A program made the position numbers and the translations under genes. Below, in pieces: positions 10,426 through 18,461 of a DNA stretch of 64,000 nucleotides; position 1 is the first letter of the stretch, and each line of letters begins with the position of its first letter. The notes under the pieces were generated by a model. That model was given only the letters and a program-made list of their open reading frames with translations, had not been told where the DNA came from and searched no databases. The stretch comes from Desulfosediminicola flagellatus (GTDB lineage Bacteria; Desulfobacterota; Desulfobulbia; Desulfobulbales; Desulfocapsaceae), in assembly GCF_005116655.2 (NCBI RefSeq), contig NZ_CP050698.1, positions 3,557,501 through 3,621,500 on the forward strand. Direction: 5' to 3'.

Positions 10426-10776
10426 ACAAAACGTTTAAAAGAATTTTTCTACAGATTATCGCTTCAACGTACTACCCACATTTCCATTACTATTGCTGGA
10501 TATTTTTTCGATAGCAGAATAATTGACAGGCTAATTACTTGAAAAAACTTCCCAAAGGTGTCAGATATCTTTACACCCTGTCACTCTCCTTTACAACACT
10601 GTCCGATATCGTTGGACCGTTCATCTCATCGAACTGCATATTTTTACCATTTCCCATCAATAACAGATGCAACCATCACGCCTTATTTTGTTATACTACT
10701 GATATTACAAATTAAACGAATACGCTATTTCCTTCAGGGGATTTCCTAACCATTCCCAAACATTCCAGTATCACGC
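10426..10776. other. Intergenic region, nothing recognised
   Basis: AT-rich gap after the receiver gene. No terminator with a clear stem and T-run is visible, and the 63-codon open frame at 10558 has no recognisable features. The region ends at the candidate sigma-54 promoter for the next operon. Confidence 0.45.
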
Positions 10777-10794
10777 TAGGCATACTCCCTGCAT
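10777..10794 (+). promoter_or_regulatory. Candidate sigma-54 promoter
   Basis: TAGGCATACTCCCTGCAT keeps GG and GC with the required ten-base spacing, but matches the TGGCAC/TTGC boxes less well than the other three sites of this region. It lies about 35 bp before the ATG at 10829. Position and spacing make it plausible as the promoter of the cytidylate-kinase-like/kinase/NtrC operon. Confidence 0.45.
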
Positions 10795-10828
10795 TACTTA
10801 AAGTAAAACATAACCATTACGGAGAAAC

Positions 10829-11461
10829 TTGATGATTTCCATAGCACTTTTCCCATGTCTCTTTACTGATGGCGCCCGGGTGGTCGGAGAACTCTCTTAT
10901 ACCTTTGGCAACCCTGTTATGACCGATGAACTGCTCATACACGAACTCTCCAAAGAGAACGAATATACTGCAAGTGAAATACGAACTCACCTGTTCGGCC
11001 CCCCAACAGGCAAAATGTCTCAGGAAATAATAAAGGCTAAACTCGTTTCACAGGTGACTCGACATCTTGCCACACTACTCCAGGATTCCACCGACTGGCT
11101 CTATTACGGTTTCTTTACTATTCTTCTGGATTCTGCCAAACATAACCTTCGCAAAATCCTAATCACTGCCGACTATGAATGCCGTCAACGAAACGCTGAA
11201 CGACAAGAAAGCCTGACAAGAGAAAAAGCGCTGGATAAAATCAAAGAGCATGATCAGACCGCCAGCTATTGGACTCAGTACATCACAGGTAGTAGCCCCT
11301 ACAGTCCAAGACTTTATGATACGGTCATAGAGTACCAGTGTCAGGATCTGCTCGATGTTATCGCCTCTATTTTCATGCTTTATGAGACAGGCGATAAGCA
11401 ACCAGAACTGCAACTACAGCCCGAAACCCTGACACAAATTTCATTACAGCCTGATAAGTGA
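10829..11461 (+). CDS. Cytidylate-kinase-like protein with degenerate P-loop
   Basis: 210 residues. The middle and C-terminal part (ITADYECRQRNAERQ, then REKALDKIKEHDQTASYW) matches the LID and helix pattern of the cytidylate-kinase-like family. The N-terminus, where a GSYSGGK-type P-loop should be, reads PCLFTDGARVVGELSYTFG, so the nucleotide-binding Lys is missing. It probably does not act as a kinase and may be a nucleotide-sensing or structural relative. The ribosome-binding site GGAGAAA precedes the ATG. It overlaps the following histidine kinase by a few bases if that gene uses its GTG start, which suggests a shared signalling role. Confidence 0.6.
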   Translation: MMISIALFPCLFTDGARVVGELSYTFGNPVMTDELLIHELSKENEYTASEIRTHLFGPPTGKMSQEIIKAKLVSQVTRHLATLLQDSTDWLYYGFFTILLDSAKHNLRKILITADYECRQRNAERQESLTREKALDKIKEHDQTASYWTQYITGSSPYSPRLYDTVIEYQCQDLLDVIASIFMLYETGDKQPELQLQPETLTQISLQPDK

Positions 11462-13014
11462 CAAAATCTCCTGGCTATCAGATTCAGTTATGGGTAGAAC
11501 AACAGGAAGAAATCAACGCAATGCAGGATATACTTACGTTTCAACAGGGATTATCTACAATGCCCGTCTCATTGAGTCTGCGAAGTAAACTCATATGCAT
11601 TTTCGCCGCAATGACCTCCATTGTCCTAGTCTGCTGCCTGGTTATGCTGTGGAATACCCACATGGTCAGTTCTGTGCTGGAACAAGCTGTCCAGAAAGAA
11701 CTGGTGCTGTATAAAACTGCTCAGGAAATGGAGCTCGCACTTGCCAACCAGAAGGGGTTCCTCACCTACTATTTCGTCGACGGCAACGCTGATTGGCTGA
11801 AGTCGCTTAACAGCTATCGCGATATGTTCAAACAGAGCATGGACCGGGCCTTCGCTCTTGATCTCGACCCCAGGCAGCGGCAGACCCTGGAAAAGATTAC
11901 AACTGATTACGAGAAGTATAAGGAGGCTAAGGATTTCGCCATCGAAAACTACACCTCATACGTCCTACCCGGCAGCATCTCAGCACTCCACGAAAAACAG
12001 CGGGATGTGTTCTTTAACCTGCTGGAACTCTGTCGTACCTTCAGCCAGGAGCAGTGGCAGCTCATTCAGGCATCCGAAAAGGCTGCAGTGACACGGTCAC
12101 ACCACCTGAAAGTCATTGCAGGCTGGGCAATTCTTATCTTTATAGCGCTCTGCTCGCTTTTTCTCTACTTCCTCTACCACCATATTCTTCAGCCAATTCG
12201 AGACCTGGCAATAGAAACAGGTAGCAATCCGGAAGACAGTTACATGGATGAGGTGCTGTCGCTCTCTCATTCTCTTAAAGGTATGATGCGTGATTTCGAT
12301 GCAACACACGACGAACTCGCCAAGAGCCGCAGAAATCTACTCCAGGCTGAGCGAATGGCTGTAGTGGGTGAGCTTGCCGCCGGCATAGCCCACACCATCA
12401 GGAACCCTTTCACCTCGATCAAGATGAGGATGTTCTCTCTCTCCCGCTCGCTCAACCTCTCGGATGTTCAGAACGAAGACCTCCAGGTTATCTCAACAGA
12501 GATTGACCGGATTGATAAAATCGTTGGTAATTTTCTGGAGTTTGCAAGACCACCGAAGCTGAAATTCGAAGAATGCTGCCTGAAAGAGCTGGTGAACTCA
12601 GTCGCCACCCTACTGGTCTATAGGCTGAAACAGTATGGCGCAGAGCTATGCTTTACTCCTGACGCCAACCTCTCACCTGTAAAAGTGGACCCCGACAGAA
12701 TAAAAGAAGCTCTGCTCAACCTGATCACTAACAGCTGCGAAGCAATGGAGCAAGGCGGCACCATCACCATCAGCGAAAGCCGTGAACACCACCCAGAGAA
12801 AGGTGAAGTGGGCGTGCTGTCCGTCAAAGATACTGGCCCCGGCATTCCTGATTCCATACTGCACAAAGTTACAGCACCGTTTTTCACGACCAAGGAAGAC
12901 GGCTCAGGCCTCGGTCTGAGCATCGTCTCCCGGATAGCCCGTGAACATGAAGGTGAGATAGTTATCCCCCCATCTGATAATGGGGCTGAGATTCAAATAA
13001 AAATCCCTGTATAA
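11458..13014 (+). CDS. Membrane-bound histidine kinase (NtrB/ZraS-like)
   Basis: 518 residues from a GTG that overlaps the upstream stop. ATG at 11521 (preceded by GGAAG) is an equally credible start and would remove 21 residues. Membrane segments lie near residues 44-64 and 222-242, enclosing a helical sensor region of about 155 residues like a four-helix bundle. HisKA carries His312 in GIAHTIRNPF, where Thr replaces the usual Glu after the histidine. The HATPase boxes are intact: NLITNSCEAM, DTGPGIP, APFFTTKEDG, SGLGLSIV. The NtrC-type regulator begins 9 nt later, so the two form a standard pair. Confidence 0.9.
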   Translation: MTKSPGYQIQLWVEQQEEINAMQDILTFQQGLSTMPVSLSLRSKLICIFAAMTSIVLVCCLVMLWNTHMVSSVLEQAVQKELVLYKTAQEMELALANQKGFLTYYFVDGNADWLKSLNSYRDMFKQSMDRAFALDLDPRQRQTLEKITTDYEKYKEAKDFAIENYTSYVLPGSISALHEKQRDVFFNLLELCRTFSQEQWQLIQASEKAAVTRSHHLKVIAGWAILIFIALCSLFLYFLYHHILQPIRDLAIETGSNPEDSYMDEVLSLSHSLKGMMRDFDATHDELAKSRRNLLQAERMAVVGELAAGIAHTIRNPFTSIKMRMFSLSRSLNLSDVQNEDLQVISTEIDRIDKIVGNFLEFARPPKLKFEECCLKELVNSVATLLVYRLKQYGAELCFTPDANLSPVKVDPDRIKEALLNLITNSCEAMEQGGTITISESREHHPEKGEVGVLSVKDTGPGIPDSILHKVTAPFFTTKEDGSGLGLSIVSRIAREHEGEIVIPPSDNGAEIQIKIPV

Positions 13015-13023
13015 GAGAACGAT

Positions 13024-14448
13024 ATGAGCCTGGTTCTGATAATCGACGATGATCACCAGTTGTGCACAAGCTTTTCCAAACTGCTGCTTCAAGAAGGGTA
13101 CAGCACCGCTACCGCTTTCAGCGGCACTGAGGGCATCGAGCAGGCTCACATCGTTAACCCAGATCTCATAGTCCTTGATATCCGGCTGCCGGACATGAGC
13201 GGCATTGAAGTTTTCGAAGTTCTGCATGCACATTATCCCAAGTTGCCAGTCATTATCATTACAGCCTTCGGCAACACCGAAACCGCCATTGGTGCAATTC
13301 AGAAAGGTGCCTACGATTTCATTTATAAACCATTTGATGTTCCAGAGATGCTGCAACTTGTAGAGAAAGCAATTATCACCGGCCGCTGCATGTCCTCTCT
13401 GGTCGAGGTTAACCCCGGCCCGGAAAACTACTCGGGCCGTGAGGCACTTGTAGGCAGCAGCAGGCAGATGCTTGAGGTATACAAAGCTATCGGCAGGGTT
13501 TCCTCAACTAACGCCACAGTCCTTATCCGGGGAGAATCAGGAACGGGTAAAGAGCTGGCCTCACGCGCCATCTATAACTACTCAGACAGGGTCGACTTGC
13601 CATTTATGGTGGTGAACTGCGTGGCCATTCCGGAAACCTTGTTGGAGAGCGAATTGTTCGGCTATGAAAAAGGCACCTTCACCGGCGCTACCCACAGGAG
13701 GCTCGGAAAAATCGAACAAGCCCGTGGCGGCACCGTCTTCCTCGACGAGGTCGGAGACATGCCACTGAGCATCCAGGCCAAGCTGCTTCGATTGCTGCAG
13801 GAAAACAGCATAGAGCGTTTAGGCGGCAAAGAACCGATCGACGTGGATGTCAGAATCATCGCCGCCACCAACCGCGATCTGGAAAAAGCTGTAAGAGAAG
13901 GTAAATTCAGGGAGGATCTTTATTACCGACTCCGCGTAGTAAGCATTACCATGCCGCCTCTACGGGAGAGAAAAGATGATATCAATATTCTCGTCACCTA
14001 TCTATTGGCACGACTGACAAAAGAAATGGCAATTACCTCCCCCGGTATCACAAGTGAAGCGATTGCCAAGCTCAGCCGCTATGACTGGCCCGGCAACATA
14101 CGTGAGCTCTCGAATACCTTAAAGAAAACCCTCATATTCAATCGCGGCGCCCCAATTCTAGCAGAAGATATATCCTTCCCCAGCATCATCAGACCTCATG
14201 ATGCAACAGGACCAGCCATTGCCAAGACTATTCAGGCCTGGATACGTCATGTTCTAAAATCAGGTGAACATGAGCGCTCGTATGATTTCTGTCTCGACCA
14301 TATCGCCTCAGTGATAATTCAGGAGGGGCTAAGCATGACTAAGGGCAACCGATCTCAAGCGGCCAAGATATTAGGTATCTCCCGGCCCACCCTCCATGCC
14401 AAAATGGAAAAATATGGTATTGATCAAGCTGTCGAGCAGGACGATTAG
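13024..14448 (+). CDS. Sigma-54-dependent response regulator (NtrC family)
   Basis: 474 residues with the three-part NtrC layout. The receiver has DDD near residue 8, Asp52 (LDIRLPDM) and Lys in IYKPF. The AAA+ domain has Walker A GESGTGKE at 170-177, the sigma-54 contact loop GTFTGA (Thr in place of the common Ala), Walker B TVFLDEVGD and the R-finger region. A Fis-type helix-turn-helix closes the protein (NRSQAAKILGISRPTLHAKM). It activates RpoN promoters after phosphorylation by the kinase just upstream. The sigma-54 sites at 3137, 10777, 14868 and 16395 are natural candidate targets, which is inference from proximity. Confidence 0.95.
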   Translation: MSLVLIIDDDHQLCTSFSKLLLQEGYSTATAFSGTEGIEQAHIVNPDLIVLDIRLPDMSGIEVFEVLHAHYPKLPVIIITAFGNTETAIGAIQKGAYDFIYKPFDVPEMLQLVEKAIITGRCMSSLVEVNPGPENYSGREALVGSSRQMLEVYKAIGRVSSTNATVLIRGESGTGKELASRAIYNYSDRVDLPFMVVNCVAIPETLLESELFGYEKGTFTGATHRRLGKIEQARGGTVFLDEVGDMPLSIQAKLLRLLQENSIERLGGKEPIDVDVRIIAATNRDLEKAVREGKFREDLYYRLRVVSITMPPLRERKDDINILVTYLLARLTKEMAITSPGITSEAIAKLSRYDWPGNIRELSNTLKKTLIFNRGAPILAEDISFPSIIRPHDATGPAIAKTIQAWIRHVLKSGEHERSYDFCLDHIASVIIQEGLSMTKGNRSQAAKILGISRPTLHAKMEKYGIDQAVEQDD

Positions 14449-14867
14449 CATTAGGAGGCTCTCCGAGAATAAACATTCCTTCTCAAATCAAGGAATTTTC
14501 AAAATATCAAACCGAGACACCTATCTGATATTTTGAGCATTGTTATTATCAAAATGACGAAGAGCTGGGGGAAAAGGGCATTCTCAATCAGCCTCAAGGG
14601 ATTTCACGATCGGTGATACACTCTTTTGCTTTACCTGTCGATTGTGATTGTAACCGTTGAAAAACACTATTCTCGAATACCAATAGTTTTGTCTTCGCAC
14701 GGTTCTCAACCTGGCAAGGGCCGATTCACAAAAGCTCCATGGTTGTCCTCCGTTCAGCTGTCCACCTCCTTTACAATTAGCCAAAGAAGCGGACACCCTT
14801 TTTCACAACTGTGGCAGTAAATATAAAATTTATCATTATATCTTAGATATTTAATCACCTATAAGTA
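14449..14867. other. Intergenic region with one weak hairpin
   Basis: About 420 bases after the NtrC gene. CAAAATATCA at 14500-14509 pairs with TGATATTTTG at 14526-14535, a ten-bp stem without a T-run, possibly the end of the operon. No coding frame here is convincing. Activator-binding sites for the sigma-54 promoter at 14868 would be expected in the last 150 bases. Confidence 0.45.
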
Positions 14868-14883
14868 CGGCATGAGAGTTGCA
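14868..14883 (+). promoter_or_regulatory. Sigma-54 promoter of the universal stress protein gene
   Basis: CGGCATGAGAGTTGCA fits the -24/-12 consensus with GG and GC ten bases apart and an intact TTGCA box. It lies 78 bp before the ATG at 14961, leaving a short leader with a clear ribosome-binding site. Confidence 0.8.
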
Positions 14884-14960
14884 TTTTCTAAATCAGAATC
14901 ACATCCTTGCTGATACGGTGTGTTACTGGATCAGGAAATCATCAACTTTTGGAGATCGAA

Positions 14961-15437
14961 ATGAAAAAGCTACACTCAATTCTCGCATGTGTCGATCTGT
15001 CTGCATACTCTATATCGACAATGGAATATGCCGTCGCTCTGGCAAGAGGGCTAATGACTGAAATAGTGGTGTTGAATATTATCAACTCACGGGATATTCA
15101 GGCGATAAAAAGCGTTAGTGCCGAATTCCCACATCGAGTTGATATTGATGAATTTCTCAAAAAGACCAGAGAATCACGATACTGGCAGGTAGATGAAATG
15201 TTAAACGAACATTTCAGCTCCGACAGTGAGCGAATGCGCATTCTCGTAGAGGTGGGTATTCCGTTTAAGGCGATACTTCGAACGATAGAAACGGAGATGG
15301 CCGATCTGGTCGTAATCGGAAACAAGGGGCGGGGAAACGTTATCGGCACTCTGTTCGGTTCCAATGCGGAGAAGGTTTTCCGTCACTCACCAGTACCGGT
15401 TTTGAGTATAAGAAATATAGCCCAGTTCAGCCGCTAA
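14961..15437 (+). CDS. Universal stress protein (UspA family)
   Basis: 158 residues, typical length for a one-domain UspA protein. The N-terminal strand MKKLHSILACVDLSAYS carries the Asp that contacts adenine in the family. The C-terminal ATP-binding motif G-2x-G-9x-GS is present as GNKGRGNVIGTLFGS, so it should bind ATP. ATG 14961 is chosen over an earlier in-frame start because GGAGATC lies just before it and the Usp fold begins here. It stands alone behind a sigma-54 promoter, so its expression is likely tied to the neighbouring NtrC-type regulator. Confidence 0.92.
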   Translation: MKKLHSILACVDLSAYSISTMEYAVALARGLMTEIVVLNIINSRDIQAIKSVSAEFPHRVDIDEFLKKTRESRYWQVDEMLNEHFSSDSERMRILVEVGIPFKAILRTIETEMADLVVIGNKGRGNVIGTLFGSNAEKVFRHSPVPVLSIRNIAQFSR

Positions 15438-15456
15438 ACTTCTACCGGGACGGGTC

Positions 15457-15906
15457 TCACAACATCTGATTTCCCGTCCCTACCAGGAATATATCATACA
15501 CCCGTTTTTTTATGGCCAGGATGCTCGAATCACTTTTCACTATACGGCTGATGTTGGTGTGTATGGCTAAACCTGTAAACTGCCCTTCGTAGGTGTGCAA
15601 AATCACTTTGATCCGTTCATGCAAAGCAATATCCAATGCGGTTTGCAATAGATTGTTCCCATATAGCCACAATAGTTGAGGATCAAAAATGACCATGTCG
15701 TACTGGTCAGGTTTCAACATAGAATGATATAATTCAATACCATTGTCGAGCGTAGTTACCGAGAACCGGTTATCATCCAGTTCCCGTTTCAAAAGAGCGC
15801 TGACATGATGATTCATATCCGCGACAAGAATATGAAAAGGTTTCTGCCTGACCATGCTATCACGTCGGTTGTTTCTTTTTACATGGTGTAAAGGAACCTG
15901 ACACAT
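15457..15906 (-). CDS. Divergent receiver-domain protein
   Basis: 149 residues. Most of it reads as a receiver domain: FHILVADMNHH for the first acidic site, Asp in MVIFDPQL, the Thr switch in VILHTYE and Lys in RIVKSDS. The loop after the Asp lacks the MPG signature, and the fifth helix region is unusual, so it is divergent. The ATG at 15906 has GAGAAGAGG directly before it; an internal ATG at 15855 is closer to the domain edge. It is the second gene of a minus-strand pair with the receiver upstream (7 nt gap) and may be its relay or competitor. Confidence 0.7.
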   Translation of the reverse strand: MCQVPLHHVKRNNRRDSMVRQKPFHILVADMNHHVSALLKRELDDNRFSVTTLDNGIELYHSMLKPDQYDMVIFDPQLLWLYGNNLLQTALDIALHERIKVILHTYEGQFTGLAIHTNISRIVKSDSSILAIKKRVYDIFLVGTGNQML

Positions 15907-15913
15907 CCTCTTC

Positions 15914-16306
15914 TCAGTCCCAATGAGTAACTAGCCGACTGGCATATTTTTCTGTCTGCAGATATACTCGCTTTAGAAGATGCTTAGCGGTGAAAGGCTT
16001 CAGTATGTAATCATCAGCACCGCTACGAAAAGCCCTGATTACATTGAGCACATCATTATTTCCCGTTATAACAATAACTATTCTGCTACGGTCAAGCATT
16101 TTCGACGTCCGAATAACATCGATACCGCTTATGCTGCCCATCTCCAGGTCAGTAATAACAACATCGAATGTCTCCTGCCCCAGCATCTCAATCGCTTGCC
16201 CTCCACCACTAGCTAGTTTCACCCTATATCCATCACTTACGAGTATAGACTCAATCAATTCCCGCATGATCATCTCATCATCAACCACCAGTGCCCTTGT
16301 CAACAT
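15914..16306 (-). CDS. Single-domain response regulator (receiver)
   Basis: 130 residues with a standard receiver: VVDDEMIM, phospho-acceptor Asp in VVITDLEMGSISG, the Thr switch in IVITGNND and Lys in YILKPFT. There is no output domain. The ribosome-binding site AAGGAAAG precedes the ATG. It is the first gene of a two-gene minus-strand operon behind a sigma-54 promoter, so it probably belongs to the same regulon as the genes at 3237-15437. Confidence 0.9.
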   Translation of the reverse strand: MLTRALVVDDEMIMRELIESILVSDGYRVKLASGGGQAIEMLGQETFDVVITDLEMGSISGIDVIRTSKMLDRSRIVIVITGNNDVLNVIRAFRSGADDYILKPFTAKHLLKRVYLQTEKYASRLVTHWD

Positions 16307-16394
16307 TGTCTTTCCTTATTTTCGTGGTAGTTATTTTCGTCTCGATCACAGTACCAGACGAGACGACCTATATCCTTCCATCGAAGATAAGTAT

Positions 16395-16410
16395 TGCAAT
16401 CACTGTTCCA
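16395..16410 (-). promoter_or_regulatory. Sigma-54 promoter of the minus-strand receiver pair
   Basis: On the minus strand the sequence is TGGAACAGTGATTGCA, with GG and GC ten bases apart and a full TTGCA box. It lies 89 bp before the ATG at 16306. The rest of the gap up to 16723 holds no recognisable gene. Confidence 0.75.
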
Positions 16411-16723
16411 GCACGTCTGCTGATCCAAATAATCCTGCCTTAACTTAGCTAAACACTACCTGTCAGTGATCAGTATCATACAACTGATCACTAACTTCAC
16501 CTCTCAACCATATTCTAAAACCGGGAACCATATCACATATCACACCGTAATCCTATCAATTTAATGAACCTTCAAACAAAATACACCCATCAGATAGGCC
16601 TATCACTTTAAACGAGTTCTTTAGTTTGATTTTTTCGTTGGTCTTTGTAATAGTTTTACTACTATCCTCACACACACATACCTCACACATGCGGACGATC
16701 TACTTTTTTCCGGGGTAATATTT

Positions 16724-17146
16724 ATGAAAACTAAACTATTTAGAGTTGTTAACAACCGAATACTGTTTCAATGCCACTCATGCAAATCACGACGTTCGGT
16801 TGGAGTAGGCCCACAAGTACGGCGCAGAAGTATTCGCTGTCATAAATGTGGCAATGTAACTCAGTGCAATCTAAACCGTCGTCTCAAACCACGAGAAACA
16901 CAGGCCGGCAGATGTGTCATGATCACCAATCAGGGCAAAGAGATTGAAATCGATCTTCATGATGTTTCTATGGACGGACTGGGCTTTGACCTGCCAATAA
17001 GCGCTGCGCGAGCCTTGCGGGTCCAGCAGGAGGTTCAGTTTAAGTGTAGCTGGAATCCACGCTTACTGGGATCCAGCAGGTTTGTTGTTAGAAGTATCCA
17101 AGGGCGTAGGGTTGGAGCAGAGAAAGTCAATAAAAAATGGTCGTAA
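16724..17146 (+). CDS. Zinc-ribbon and PilZ domain protein
   Basis: 140 residues. The N-terminal third has two CxxC knuckles (Cys17/Cys20 and Cys39/Cys42), a likely zinc ribbon. It is followed by a PilZ-like domain with a basic R-rich entry (RRLKPRETQAGR) and the core motif DVSMDGLGF at about 80-88, which fits c-di-GMP binding. It may be a small c-di-GMP effector. A zinc-ribbon fusion of this kind could bind nucleic acid or another protein. It stands alone, with its own poor ribosome-binding site, between the receiver pair and the next unknown gene. Confidence 0.75.
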   Translation: MKTKLFRVVNNRILFQCHSCKSRRSVGVGPQVRRRSIRCHKCGNVTQCNLNRRLKPRETQAGRCVMITNQGKEIEIDLHDVSMDGLGFDLPISAARALRVQQEVQFKCSWNPRLLGSSRFVVRSIQGRRVGAEKVNKKWS

Positions 17147-17472
17147 TGCTCTTGCTTTTTTCTCTAACTGGCCTACAGATAGTTGTGATAAAGTTCAATT
17201 AATATTTTCGCAATTTTCTGGGGATTACCTATGTGTCTCCTTTACTCAGTATTTGACGTACTATCACCTGACTGCAAATGTCATTTCCGATACATTAGCT
17301 TTCTTAACACTATTCTTTTTCTCACCCGCAAAGCTCTATATGCACGACTGCAAGAGACTATATTAAGAAAGGTTCTGTGGTTTCGGTCAAGATTAGCATC
17401 AGCACAATATCAAGACAAACTCAGGGAAGCGCAATACGTAATCAAGGTAAACCATTACAAGGGAGAAACGTT
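17147..17472. other. Intergenic region, no gene supported
   Basis: AT-rich gap of 326 bases. Short open frames here (17082-17366 and 17231-17476) overlap one another and have no recognisable features. No promoter of the GG-N10-GC type is present; the nearest similar string has the wrong spacing. Confidence 0.45.
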
Positions 17473-17892
17473 ATGAAAGATTCTTCAAGTCTGCATCTTA
17501 AAGTGCAGGAATTGTGTGATTGTTTTGCAACATCAGACCCTTTGAAAGAAATGTCCACTATCGAGAAAGAAGAAGAGCACGATGAAGCCGCACTCAAATG
17601 GCTTGCCCTTGCTGTTCTGCACGGCATTAACAGCAATGCCGAAAAGATACAAATTTCCGAGGACAAGGATGGCTCTATACAGGTCTCCGCCAAATATCGT
17701 AAAGCCAACCTGCCCTCTCCCGGTTCAGCAATAGGCAAAAAGGTTATCGAGACAATTCGCAACATAACACACCTTGAAAAAGCGAAAGGAGCCACCCCTC
17801 TTGCGTTCGGATTTCGTAACAACAGTATGGAACTATATGTTTCTGCAAAGGATAAAAAAGGAGAGAAAAAGGTGACTATAGAATTTCCGTAA
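17473..17892 (+). CDS. Small soluble protein of unknown function
   Basis: 139 residues, hydrophilic, no membrane segment and no recognised domain. It starts with an acidic helical half (many Glu and Lys, one CDCF motif near residue 14) and ends with a short beta-rich segment (MELYVSAKDKKGEKKVTIEF). ATG 17473 is preceded by GGGAGAAA, a good ribosome-binding site. It closes the signalling block. I do not recognise the family. Confidence 0.65.
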   Translation: MKDSSSLHLKVQELCDCFATSDPLKEMSTIEKEEEHDEAALKWLALAVLHGINSNAEKIQISEDKDGSIQVSAKYRKANLPSPGSAIGKKVIETIRNITHLEKAKGATPLAFGFRNNSMELYVSAKDKKGEKKVTIEFP

Positions 17893-17941
17893 TATAAGGG
17901 TCTATCACCTTACGCCTATACAACAACCAGAATCGCCAATT

Positions 17942-17973
17942 TGCGCCGGGATGAAAGATTTCATTCCGGCGCA
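17942..17973 (+). terminator. Strong hairpin after the unknown gene
   Basis: TGCGCCGGGATGAAA pairs with TTTCATTCCGGCGCA (one G-T pair) around a two-base loop. No T-run follows on either strand, so it would be an imperfect intrinsic terminator or an mRNA 3' stability element. It starts 50 nt after the stop codon. Confidence 0.6.
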
Positions 17974-18094
17974 GATTACACACTCTCATACACACATTCC
18001 TCTATTTGGTTACAAGAATAGACGTTTCATAATGGCGTTAGGCAGATCTATAAAATCCTAAATTCAGTCCCCTTTGATCTGGCTGATTGTTTCC

Positions 18095-18294
18095 TTAAAA
18101 AATCCTCTTGATATCAGGATGCATTTCTTCCACCTGGCGAACTGAAATTTTGCCATTAATCAGTTCTATTTCTCGCCCTCCAGCAAAAGATCCTCTGCGC
18201 TGAATTCATCAACTGCCTCAATAAACTGGCCGGCATGGTAACTGATTATCTGACAACCCTTTTTTAAGCTGTCGAGTTCTTCAAAGACTGTCAT
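18095..18294 (-). pseudogene. Small frameshifted gene
   Basis: From an ATG at 18294 on the minus strand the frame reads MTVFEELDSLKKGCQIISYH and stays open for 42 codons until a TAG. After a one-step shift it resumes as IELINGKISVRQVEEMHPDI and ends at TAA 18095-18097. The two parts look like one soluble protein of about 65 residues broken by a frameshift. No family recognised. A sequencing error cannot be excluded. Confidence 0.5.
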
Positions 18295-18407
18295 TGCTGG
18301 ATTCAGGTAACGATAATAGAGCGACGTTGATATCAGACAGGAATAACGTCAAATAGAAAATTCGCGAAAGGAAAACGTTATGTGAGAAAAAAAGGAAATA
18401 TACACAA

Positions 18408-18439
18408 AACCTGCCTGAATTAAATTTTTCAGGCAGGTT
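18408..18439 (-). terminator. Rho-independent terminator of the phosphofructokinase gene
   Basis: AACCTGCCTGAA and TTCAGGCAGGTT form a 12-bp stem with an 8-base AT loop. On the minus strand the stem is followed by TTTTGTG. It lies about 22 nt beyond the stop codon at 18462. Confidence 0.8.
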
Positions 18440-18461
18440 CAAAGATGTGTTACGGATTCAA

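Noticed and set aside
17380..17472. A sigma-54 promoter for the gene at 17473 (TCGGTCAAGATTAGC)
   Set aside because: GG and GC are nine bases apart, not ten, and neither box matches well.
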